From Phycisphaerales bacterium (GTDB lineage Bacteria > Planctomycetota > Phycisphaerae > Phycisphaerales > UBA1924), in NCBI GenBank assembly GCA_029260515.1, contig JAJDDC010000070.1:699770-763769 (forward strand): a stretch of DNA of 64,000 bases, read 5' to 3'. The notes under the pieces are model-generated. The model was given only the letters and a program-made list of their open reading frames with translations, was not told the DNA's origin and did no database searches. Numbering within the stretch: the first letter of the stretch is position 1; the number at the start of each line of letters is the position of its first letter. The translations under genes and the position numbers were made by a program. This document shows positions 51,000 through 58,968 of this stretch, piece after piece.

Positions 51000-52076
51000 A
51001 TGAAACGTCTGATCAGCGCCATCCCTGTCGCCGTGCTCGCCGCGGACGTGCTCGCGCAGCCGCGCGTGCTGTTCATCCGCGGCGCCGACCGGAGCGGGGG
51101 TTTCTTCGAGGCGGACACGGACTTCGAGCGGACCGAGCACCTCGGGGACATCACGAACCAATCGACGGCGAACGGGAACCACGGGTGGTACGAGCTGGCC
51201 GAGCTGCTCCGCGACGACGGGTTCGTGCTCGAGCAGATCAGCGAGTCGGTCGAGGCGGGCGCCCCGGGATCGGGCTCCACACAGGGCGAGCACATCGGCC
51301 TGGAGACAATGGATCTGTCCGCGTACGACGTGATCGTCATGGGCTCGAACAACGCGGTGTACGACGCCGCGGCGATCGACGCGTTCGAGGCGTACATCCT
51401 GGGCGGGGGCGCGGCGTTGTTTATCTCGGACGCGGGCTTCGGGTCCGGCTGGCCCGACGCCGCCAACTCGGACCAGCAGTTCCTCGACCGCTTCGGCTGG
51501 ACCATGCAGCAGGACTTTGGGTTCTACACGGTCGAGCGCGCCGAGGGTGATTTCCTCGTGCCGAACCACCCGATACTCGACGGCGTGGACACGATCGAGG
51601 GCGAGGGGGAGTCCCCGCTCGTGCGCCCGAGCAAGGACGTCGCCGGCGTGAGCACGACCATCGTCGTGCGGGCCAAGCCGGGCGATCGCACGCGCAACAA
51701 CAACGGCAACCCGGGCACGTTCCGCGACATCACGCCCGACGACGCGGCGACGCTGATCGCGACCGCGGGGTGCGGGCGCCTCGCGGGGCACTTCGACCGC
51801 ACCACGTTCTTCAACCAGAGTGGGGCGGGGACAAACATCAATAAATACGACCATCGCGCGTACGCGCTGAACCTGTTCCGCTGGCTCGCGGCGGCGGGCG
51901 GCGGGGCCGCGGACCTGGCGGAGCCCTACGGCGCGCTCGACTACACCGACGTGCTGGCGTTCGTGCTGGCGTTCGCGGGCGAGGAATCGGTCGCGGACCT
52001 GGCGCCGCCCTACGGCGTCTGGGACTTCAGCGACGTCTTCGCCTTCCTCGAGGCGTTCGGCGGCGGGTGCCCGTAG
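51000..52076 (+). CDS. Exported amidotransferase-fold protein with an atypical GC-type dockerin
   Basis: 358 residues from ATG 51000 (GGAG upstream) with a signal peptide (KRLISAIPVAVLAADVLA). The body resembles class I glutamine amidotransferase-like/ThuA-like folds found in surface proteins: VLFIRGADRSGGFFE, a central YDVIVMGSNNAVYD strand, GGGAALFISDAGFGSG at the nucleophile-elbow position (no Cys there), and GHFDRTTFFNQ near the end, so it is probably non-catalytic. Residues 303-358 are the paired tail (ADLAEPYGALDYTDV to FGGGCP). Unlike the other nine copies it has no Cys directly before the first repeat. Confidence 0.8.
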   Translation: MKRLISAIPVAVLAADVLAQPRVLFIRGADRSGGFFEADTDFERTEHLGDITNQSTANGNHGWYELAELLRDDGFVLEQISESVEAGAPGSGSTQGEHIGLETMDLSAYDVIVMGSNNAVYDAAAIDAFEAYILGGGAALFISDAGFGSGWPDAANSDQQFLDRFGWTMQQDFGFYTVERAEGDFLVPNHPILDGVDTIEGEGESPLVRPSKDVAGVSTTIVVRAKPGDRTRNNNGNPGTFRDITPDDAATLIATAGCGRLAGHFDRTTFFNQSGAGTNINKYDHRAYALNLFRWLAAAGGGAADLAEPYGALDYTDVLAFVLAFAGEESVADLAPPYGVWDFSDVFAFLEAFGGGCP

Positions 52077-52256
52077 GCAGCTGACGCCCCTTCATGAAAT
52101 CACGGGATCCGCGCGATCAGGAGCGACGGAAGAGGGTGTGTCCGGGGGTTCCCTCGGGCGGTGTGTGTCGTGTACAGTGCCCGCGGCGTCCGTTGCCAGG
52201 CCGGCGAAGACCGTGGCGGCCGCGACGCTCGCTGGTGGGTTGACGCGGAGGATCCG

Positions 52257-54089
52257 ATGCACGACACGAGGAGTTCCGGGCGTGCGATCGCCGCGCTGTT
52301 CATCTGCGTTCCGATGGTCACGGGCGGCGTGCTGATCGCGTCCGACCCCGGGCGTGGTCTGCCCCTGGAACTGCCCTCGGTCCCCGTCCCGCCGCAGAAC
52401 CCGATCACGGAAGAGAAGCGGGTGCTGGGCAAGATCCTGTTTTGGGACGAGCAGCTCTCGAGCGACAATACGATGGCGTGCGGCACATGCCACATCCCCT
52501 CGTCGGGGGGGGCGGACCCCGTGCTGGGGCTCAACCCCGGCCCGGACGGCGCGCCGGGCACGCCCGATGACCTGCGGACGAGCTTCGGGATGATCCGATC
52601 CGATGCGTTCGATGATTACTCGCCCGACCCGGTGTTCGGTCTCGGGCGTCAGGCGACGCCTCGTGCCGCGCCCACCTCGATCATGACGATGTACACGGCC
52701 GAGCCGTTCTGGGACGGGCGGGCCACGACCGAGTTCGTGGACCCGGTCTCGGGGCAGACGCTGATCCCTGCCGGGGGCGGGCTCGAGTCGCAGGTGCTCG
52801 CGCCGCCGTTGTCCGACGTGGAGATGTCGCACGAGGACCGCGACTGGGTGCAGATCGCACAGAAGCTGCGCCGAGCGCGCCCGCTCGGGCTCGCGACGGA
52901 CATCCCGCCCGACATGGCCGCGGCGATCGACGCGCACGGGACGTACCCCGGCCTGTTCGCCTCGGCGTTCGGCGACGGCGAGATCACGCCGGTACGCATC
53001 GCGTTCGCGATCGCGACCTACGAGCGGACGCTCCTGCCCGACCAGACGCCGTGGGACCTGTTCATCGCCGGCGACACGGGCGCGATGACACCCCAGCAGG
53101 TCCAGGGCTGGAACCTGTTCCGGGCGTCGCGCTGCGGGATCTGCCACGAGGCGCCCTTCTTCACGAACCACACGTTTAAGAACATCGCGCTGCGACCGCT
53201 GGCGGACGACATCGGGCGCCAGGCGGTGACGGGCGACTTCGGCGACCGCGGTCGGTTCAAGGTGCCGACGCTCCGCAACGTCGGGCTCAAGGCATCGTTC
53301 ATGCACACGGGCGACTTCCAGCTGATGAGCACGGTGTTCAACTTTTACTTGGGCCCCGGGTCGACGGGCAACAACAACCGCGACCCGCTGCTGCCCGTCG
53401 TGATCCCGATCGCCGACCGCGATCCGATTACTGACTTCATCGAGAACGCGCTCACGGACCCGCGCGTCGCGAGCGAGCAGTTCCCGTTCGACCGCCCGAC
53501 GCTCGGCGTCGAGCAGGCGCCCAACCCAGTGTTGCTCGGCGGCGGGGCGGCGGGCCAGGGCGGGATCATCCCTCGGATGATCGCGGTCGTGCCACCGAAC
53601 GTCGGGAACACTGGGTTCAAGGTCGGGCTCGGCAGGGCGCTGGGCGGGGCGACGGCGAATCTCGCGATCTCGGAATCGCCCCCGGTCGCCGGTGTTGTCG
53701 CGCAGGACATCGTGCTCGGGCCGTTCCTCGCCGAGGGCCTGGGCCCCGGCGGCGGGCACGCGACGCTGCACTACCCGGTGCCGTTCAACACGTTCCTCGA
53801 GGGGCGGACGCTGTACATGCAGTGGCGCGTGGATGACCCGTCGGGCCCGGGAGGCGTGGCGCGGTCGCGGGTCGCCGAGGTGACGATCTCGTGTGTGAAC
53901 GGTTGCCCGGAGGAGTGCGCGGCGGACGTGGCCGAGCCGTTCGGTGTGCTCGATTTCACTGATGTGACGCGGTTCCTCGGGGCGTTCGCGGCGGGCGAGA
54001 TTATCGCCGATTTGGACGCGCCGGCGGGGTCGTACGACTTCACGGACGTTGTATCGTTCCTGGGCTCGTTCAGCGCCGGGTGCGAATAG
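52257..54089 (+). CDS. Di-heme cytochrome c peroxidase-like exported protein with dockerin tail
   Basis: 610 residues from ATG 52257 with GGAGG five bases upstream and a signal segment. Two c-type heme sites are present: CGTCH at residues 75-79 and CGICH at 293-297, with the MauG/CcpA-type context FWDEQLSSDNTMACGTCH, EPFWDGRA and PTLRNVGLKASFMHTG. The family reduces peroxide with electrons from small carriers in the periplasm. A C-terminal domain (about 400-545) adds strand-rich sequence. Residues 554-610 are the paired tail, which ends GCE instead of GCP. The protein therefore looks like an enzyme fixed to the surface structure used by its neighbours. Confidence 0.9.
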   Translation: MHDTRSSGRAIAALFICVPMVTGGVLIASDPGRGLPLELPSVPVPPQNPITEEKRVLGKILFWDEQLSSDNTMACGTCHIPSSGGADPVLGLNPGPDGAPGTPDDLRTSFGMIRSDAFDDYSPDPVFGLGRQATPRAAPTSIMTMYTAEPFWDGRATTEFVDPVSGQTLIPAGGGLESQVLAPPLSDVEMSHEDRDWVQIAQKLRRARPLGLATDIPPDMAAAIDAHGTYPGLFASAFGDGEITPVRIAFAIATYERTLLPDQTPWDLFIAGDTGAMTPQQVQGWNLFRASRCGICHEAPFFTNHTFKNIALRPLADDIGRQAVTGDFGDRGRFKVPTLRNVGLKASFMHTGDFQLMSTVFNFYLGPGSTGNNNRDPLLPVVIPIADRDPITDFIENALTDPRVASEQFPFDRPTLGVEQAPNPVLLGGGAAGQGGIIPRMIAVVPPNVGNTGFKVGLGRALGGATANLAISESPPVAGVVAQDIVLGPFLAEGLGPGGGHATLHYPVPFNTFLEGRTLYMQWRVDDPSGPGGVARSRVAEVTISCVNGCPEECAADVAEPFGVLDFTDVTRFLGAFAAGEIIADLDAPAGSYDFTDVVSFLGSFSAGCE

Positions 54090-54128
54090 CGGCCTTTGAG
54101 GCCGGTTTGCGGGTCCGCGTGCTTCCGC

Positions 54129-54151
54129 GTGGGCGTGATCGCCCATTTTTT
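54129..54151 (+). terminator. Intrinsic terminator after the di-heme peroxidase gene
   Basis: Stem GTGGGCG/CGCCCAT (54129-54135 with 54140-54146, one G-T pair), loop TGAT, then a run of six T (54146-54151). A smaller 5-bp hairpin at 54090-54104 followed by TTT precedes it. Both lie after the stop at 54089. Confidence 0.75.
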
Positions 54152-54286
54152 GCGTGCGACAGGTCTGGATTGCGGTGAGAATGCGGCATGGGGAGCGGGA
54201 GGGGGCGGGGGCCCTCGCCCGGGTTCGGAGTCTGCGCGATCGGCTGCGGCCCGTGACCGCCTGGAAGATGAACGAAGGGGAACGCG

Positions 54287-56851
54287 ATGAAACGCGTGCG
54301 TGCCTACGCCGTCGGAGTTGTTGCCTTGCTCGGCGCCCAAGCCGGAGCCCAGGTCTTTACGCATGACACGGGGACCGTCGGCGCGCCGGGGACGGACGTG
54401 TTCCTGCTGCCCGACGAGCAGGACCTGTTCCGGACCGACTGTGCCGGCGACAACACGCTCGTGTTCGACGGGCTGCTCTCGCTCGGGCTGATGCCGAACG
54501 ACAACATCGATGCGCTCGATGATGGTCAGAAGTTCGCCGAGGGCGATGCGCAGTTCACCGGGACATACGATTTCTCTGTGCTCCCGGGCTCGCTGGGTCA
54601 GCCCGGGACGGATATTGATTTCCTGTCTCCCGAGAACGGGGCCGACCTGTACCAGATCACGGTCCCGGGGCACGCGCTCGACAAGTTTGACATGGACCTG
54701 GGCCTTGCAGCGAACACGACCGACAGCGTGGACGGGTTCACCTTCGAGAGCGGGGGTCCGATCGCGCCGGGCACGCGGATCTACTTCTCGCTCGCGCCCG
54801 GCTCGCCGACGCTGATCGCCAGCGGGTGGTCGGCGGCGGACGTGCTGACGGTCGTCGTCGGGCTGCCGATCACGCTCGATCGGGCGATCACCGCGACGAG
54901 CCTGGGCCTGCGGGCCGCCGACAACCTGGACGCGCTCATACTCTCGGACTCGACCGACGATGACGGGGACGGCTCGATCGACGGCGCGTCGGACACCATG
55001 TTCGCGTTCTTCTCTGTTGACGCGGCCTCCCTCGGGCTGCCCGGGACCGACGTCGCGTCCGAGGTCGCCGGCAACGGCGCACAGGGCGACGTCTTCACCT
55101 CGGGCGGGGCGCTCGGGAATCAGCTCCTGTACGACGGGCGGGACCACATCCTGCTCGACGCGGGCGACGAGATGGACGCGTTGGACGCGATCTTCTACGG
55201 CGGCGGCGACATCCCGCCCCCGCCGATCAAACCCCTGGTCAACATCTACCCGGGCGTCCGCCTGCCCTCGGGCGGGTTCTGGATCAACATCTGCGACATG
55301 ACGCTGCCCAACGTCATCAACCTCTCGATCAAGATCAAGCTGTGCGACCCGATGCACAACTCCGTCACGATCACGTACACGAACAAGATCGTGGGCTTCG
55401 GCGGGGGCAACGGGTTCCTCAAGGCGCTGATCATGATGGCGCAGCTGAACGCCGCGACGTTCAACAAGCCGGGCGTGGGCCCGACGCCGATCTTCGGCGG
55501 GATCCAGGTCCGCCCGCCGGTGGGCCAGCCGGGCAACATCGTGGCGCAGGTGTGCGCGAATGTGAGCCAGGCGCTGATCGACTGCGGGTACGACCTCGAC
55601 GGGCTGTGCATCTCCATGTCGAACTGGACGGCGTCGATCATCCCGGTGCCGCTGCGCGAGCAGCCCGAGCCGTGGAAGCGCCGCTACATGGTGACCGTGC
55701 CCCAGGCGCCCGAGGACAACGGGCTCTTCCGCCTGACGACGGGCGCGCCGGACCCGGTGTTCCCGCAGGTGGTTGTGTACCAGACACCTTTCAGCGCGGG
55801 CGAGAGCCCGTCGGCGATCCTGGGACGCATCCTGGATCAAATTCTCGGCGACGGCGGGATCGCGACGCTGATCGGCACGGTGCTGACGATCGAGGAACTC
55901 GCGGTCGAGCCACCGCCCGACTCGAGCAACGCCTTCGGGCCGTACATCTTCGAGGGCGGGGCGCTGGACAACTCGCTGGGCGTGACGATCGAGGGGTTCG
56001 GCGCCAAGCCGGTCCCACCGACGCACCCGCTGGGCGACGACTGCTGGCACACGCCGGAGAACCCGGGCAGCACCGTCCGCTTCGGCGCGGGCAACGACAT
56101 CCCGATCCCGCCGGGCTTCTTCGGGCCCGGCTCCGACCCGTTCTTCGGCGAGGTCCCGCTGGCGGGCGTGCCCGTCGGCCCGGGCAACACCGACACCAAG
56201 ATCGGGCGCCTCGATGATCTGATCCTCCCGGGGCCGTTCCCCGCGTGCGACCAGGTCGAGATCGAGATCCGAGAGTTGCACCTGCAGAGCACCCAGCCGA
56301 TCGTCGTGACGTACAACGGCGGGCAGAACCCCGAGCAGTGGCTCGTGGGCATGGGCCTCTCGGAGGACAACCCGCCGCAGCTTGGCGTGCTCACCACGTG
56401 TAAGGACAACCCGTTCGGCGGTGGCTTCGACGCGGTCGTCCCCGTCCAGCCGGTATTCGCGTTCACCCGTGTGGGTGACAAGCAGCCGAGCCCGCCCCTT
56501 CCCGTCAACGGGCAGGTCGTCATCTTCGGCGGCTGGGATGAGCAGGGCCTGCCCACAGGCGTGAGCACCGGGCCCAACTGGTACGGGCAGCCCTCGCAGC
56601 TCCAGTTCCTCCGCGACGGCGCGGGCGGGCCGGCGATGCAGCTGCAGATCGTCCCGGCGACGGCGCAGGGCGGGTGCAACCCCGCGGACCTGGCCGAGCC
56701 CTTCGGGCAACTCAACTTCGACGACGTGATCGCGTTCCTCGTCGCGTTCGGCGCCCAGGCGCCCGAGGCCGACCTTGCGCCGCCCTTCGGGCAGTGGAAC
56801 TTCGACGACGTGATCGCTTTCCTGACGGCGTTCGGTGCTGGGTGCCCATAG
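54287..56851 (+). CDS. Large exported repeat protein with GC-type dockerin, function unknown
   Basis: 854 residues from ATG 54287 (GAAGGGGAACGCG upstream) with a signal peptide (AYAVGVVALLGAQAGA). The first 300 residues hold three loosely repeated units marked by GAPGTDVFLL, GQPGTDIDFL and GLPGTDVASE, each associated with a NIDAL/NLDAL/EMDAL motif and hydrophobic strands, suggesting a repeated beta domain. One unit carries a calcium-like DDDGDGSIDG loop. The central part (about 320-790) has many prolines and paired cysteines and is unlike anything I recognise. Residues 797-854 are the GC-type tail. It probably has a structural or binding role at the cell surface. Confidence 0.82.
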   Translation: MKRVRAYAVGVVALLGAQAGAQVFTHDTGTVGAPGTDVFLLPDEQDLFRTDCAGDNTLVFDGLLSLGLMPNDNIDALDDGQKFAEGDAQFTGTYDFSVLPGSLGQPGTDIDFLSPENGADLYQITVPGHALDKFDMDLGLAANTTDSVDGFTFESGGPIAPGTRIYFSLAPGSPTLIASGWSAADVLTVVVGLPITLDRAITATSLGLRAADNLDALILSDSTDDDGDGSIDGASDTMFAFFSVDAASLGLPGTDVASEVAGNGAQGDVFTSGGALGNQLLYDGRDHILLDAGDEMDALDAIFYGGGDIPPPPIKPLVNIYPGVRLPSGGFWINICDMTLPNVINLSIKIKLCDPMHNSVTITYTNKIVGFGGGNGFLKALIMMAQLNAATFNKPGVGPTPIFGGIQVRPPVGQPGNIVAQVCANVSQALIDCGYDLDGLCISMSNWTASIIPVPLREQPEPWKRRYMVTVPQAPEDNGLFRLTTGAPDPVFPQVVVYQTPFSAGESPSAILGRILDQILGDGGIATLIGTVLTIEELAVEPPPDSSNAFGPYIFEGGALDNSLGVTIEGFGAKPVPPTHPLGDDCWHTPENPGSTVRFGAGNDIPIPPGFFGPGSDPFFGEVPLAGVPVGPGNTDTKIGRLDDLILPGPFPACDQVEIEIRELHLQSTQPIVVTYNGGQNPEQWLVGMGLSEDNPPQLGVLTTCKDNPFGGGFDAVVPVQPVFAFTRVGDKQPSPPLPVNGQVVIFGGWDEQGLPTGVSTGPNWYGQPSQLQFLRDGAGGPAMQLQIVPATAQGGCNPADLAEPFGQLNFDDVIAFLVAFGAQAPEADLAPPFGQWNFDDVIAFLTAFGAGCP

Positions 56852-56955
56852 GGGTCTGTTGCCGCGAGGAATGCGTTGATCTGATATTTGCCGCCCGGTA
56901 GGCTTCCGGCTTGCAGGTGGCGCCGTGATCCGTACATATGAACGCGGGGGAAAAG

Positions 56956-58470
56956 ATGTTGAGAACAACGATCACTGTCGTGATGGCCGCGGTCTGCGCG
57001 TTCGCTGGGTATTCGCACGCGGGGCCCGAGACCACATTCACGTACCAGGGCGTGCTCGAGCAGGGCGGCCAGCCGGTGACCGGTACACGCACCATGCGCT
57101 TCGGTCTCACGACTGATCCGACGGGCATGTCCGTCGGAGGCCGTATCACACTGGATGTCGACATCGCACAAGGCCTGTTCACGGCGAACCTCGACTTCGG
57201 CGAGGACATTGTCCAAGCGTACGTGAACGTCCCGGGCGAGCCTCAGTGGCATGTCCTTGTCGAGGTGCAGGAGCCGGACACGTCGTTCACCAAGCTCCTT
57301 CCGCCCCAGCCGATTACCGGCGTGCCTTTCTCGACGAACACCCGCGGCGTCATGGTCGATGCCGACAAGAACATCTTCGTAGAGAACGCGATGGTCGTCG
57401 GCGACGCCGAGGACACCCCCGACGTCGTAACGACAGCATTCAACTTCGACCTCGGAGAGGGCACGGGCCGCCAGAACCTCCTGGCGTTCTCCCCCCAGCC
57501 GACGTTCTCGCTGTTCGCTCGCCTCGGGCCAACGCCTTCGGGTGAGACGGGCCAGTTCGAGTTCCTCGACTCGACCGGGAACCTTCTCGCGTCGCTCGGC
57601 GCGGCGGATGTCAACGGCATCAACGCGGGGTTCCTGAACCTCTACGCGGAGCCGGCGAGCTCCGGCGCCGAGATCCGCCTGCACTCCTCGAAGAACACGG
57701 AGACGGTCCTGCTGAGCGGGGGCGTGACCTCCCCGAGGCTGACCATGACCGGCTTTTTCCACTCGCTCCACATCGACCTGGATCAGTTCGAGGACGCGTC
57801 CGTCGTGCTGCCGCTCAAGTCGGTCGGGGCGCCCGAGATTCTCAACGAAGCAGGCGTCGTCTGGGCAGAAGCGGTCCAGCCGCCATTGCAGACCGAGATC
57901 GTCTCCGCCGAGATCGAAGCGCCGTCTGACGGATTCGTGATCGCCATGCTCGACGGCTCGGCGGAATTGACGACATCATCCGGCTTCGGGGGGGGTCTGT
58001 TCTTTGCGATCTCCGTCTGCTCTTTCGATGGTGTCGCGTTCGATTGCGAGCAGCAGTCTGAGTGGCTGGAGCATGCGCGCTCGTTCGGCGTAGGCCCGCA
58101 CAGCGACGACCCGGTTCAATACACGATCCCTGTCTCCACGCAGCGGGTTGTTCCTGTTGCACAGGGGCGGTATCGCTTCCTCGCTCTCGGCGGCTCGTTC
58201 ACAACGGCCACCGAGAACGTCGAGGCGAGGCTCACGCTGCTCTTCGTGCCGACCTCGTACGCCCCGCCCGGACAGCTGGGCTCCCATCCGGTCCACGCGG
58301 CGCCGTTCACGCAGGCGCCCGTCGTGTCACCGACGGCGGAACCGAGCGGGAGCATGATCTCCGGGCGTCTCGCCGTACTCGAAGCTGAGAACGTTGACCT
58401 GCACCGCCGCCTCGACGAGCTCCACGCGATGCTCGAGCATGTCCTGGCGTCGGGCGAGGGCGCCCCGTGA
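56956..58470 (+). CDS. Exported protein with C-terminal coiled coil, no dockerin
   Basis: 504 residues from ATG 56956, chosen for GGGGGAAAAG directly upstream; ATG 56938 would add MNAGEK. After the signal peptide comes FTYQGVLEQGGQPVTGTRTMRF, a motif common at the start of planctomycete and tail-fibre-like surface proteins. Beta-rich sequence follows with no catalytic motif. The last 45 residues (ISGRLAVLEAENVDLHRRLDELHAMLEHV) form a heptad-patterned coiled coil, so oligomerisation is likely. The stop overlaps the next start by four bases (GTGA), and the next gene encodes a small protein that does carry the GC-type tail. Confidence 0.8.
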   Translation: MLRTTITVVMAAVCAFAGYSHAGPETTFTYQGVLEQGGQPVTGTRTMRFGLTTDPTGMSVGGRITLDVDIAQGLFTANLDFGEDIVQAYVNVPGEPQWHVLVEVQEPDTSFTKLLPPQPITGVPFSTNTRGVMVDADKNIFVENAMVVGDAEDTPDVVTTAFNFDLGEGTGRQNLLAFSPQPTFSLFARLGPTPSGETGQFEFLDSTGNLLASLGAADVNGINAGFLNLYAEPASSGAEIRLHSSKNTETVLLSGGVTSPRLTMTGFFHSLHIDLDQFEDASVVLPLKSVGAPEILNEAGVVWAEAVQPPLQTEIVSAEIEAPSDGFVIAMLDGSAELTTSSGFGGGLFFAISVCSFDGVAFDCEQQSEWLEHARSFGVGPHSDDPVQYTIPVSTQRVVPVAQGRYRFLALGGSFTTATENVEARLTLLFVPTSYAPPGQLGSHPVHAAPFTQAPVVSPTAEPSGSMISGRLAVLEAENVDLHRRLDELHAMLEHVLASGEGAP

Positions 58471-58898
58471 CACGGCGCGCCCTTGTGCTCGCCGTCGGGG
58501 TGGCGTCGGTCCCCGCGCTCGCCCAGGAGGGCGGCCGCGGCTCTATCGGCGGCGACTACCGCCTCGCTTGGTCCACCCTCGACGCCGGCGGCGGCGAGAG
58601 CGCCGGTGGGACTTACACCCTCCGCGGCACCATCGCCCAGGCCGACGCCTCGACACCCTCCTCGGGCGGTACGAGCATCGTCGAGCCCGGATTCTGGCCC
58701 GGTGTGCCGTTTCTCTTCGGGTGCAATATCGCCGACACCGCCCCGCCATTCGGGGAGCTGAACTTCTCCGACGTTTTCGACTTCCTTGTCGCCTTCGGGT
58801 CGATGGACCCGGCCGCAGACCTGGCCGAGCCCGCAGGCGTGTTCGACTTCTCCGATGTCTTCGCCTTTCTCGTCGCATTCGGCGAGGGGTGCCCCTAG
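58467..58898 (+). CDS. Mini exported protein with GC-type dockerin
   Basis: 143 residues from GTG 58467, with GAGGG six bases upstream and a 4-bp overlap with the previous gene. A short signal peptide (RRALVLAVGVASVPALA) is followed by a 60-residue segment, IGGDYRLAWSTLDAGGGE, SAGGTYTLRGTIAQADAS and SIVEPGFWPG, the recurrent 'sGGxYxLxgtigQ ... GFW' surface motif. Residues 86-143 are the GC-type pair (CNIADTAPPFGELNFSDV to FGEGCP), so the tail makes up 40 percent of the protein. Coupling to a dockerin-less partner suggests they act together. A strong terminator follows. Confidence 0.85.
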   Translation: MTRRALVLAVGVASVPALAQEGGRGSIGGDYRLAWSTLDAGGGESAGGTYTLRGTIAQADASTPSSGGTSIVEPGFWPGVPFLFGCNIADTAPPFGELNFSDVFDFLVAFGSMDPAADLAEPAGVFDFSDVFAFLVAFGEGCP

Positions 58899-58936
58899 GA
58901 GGGGCATCGACTCGACCGGGGCGGCCACGTATCCTC

Positions 58937-58968
58937 CCTCTCGCCCCCGCGGGGCGGGAGGTTTTTTT
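58937..58968 (+). terminator. Intrinsic terminator whose 3' arm is also a ribosome binding site
   Basis: An 11-bp stem (58937-58947 with 58951-58961, one T-G pair), loop CGC, then seven T (58962-58968). It ends the exported-protein unit. The 3' arm contains GGGAGG, and the seven T form the exact spacer to ATG 58969 of the LOG gene, so the same bases can terminate transcription and, when unfolded, bind 16S rRNA. Confidence 0.85.

Noticed and set aside
53771..56968. About 1060-codon minus-strand frame opposite the repeat protein
   Set aside because: Composition is typical of complement-strand reading (Arg/Asp/Val-rich) and it crosses a terminator and two real genes.
378..58898. A cellulosome
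   Set aside because: Dockerin-like tails are present, but there is no cohesin, scaffoldin or set of glycoside hydrolases. The tails also differ from type I dockerins at calcium-loop positions.
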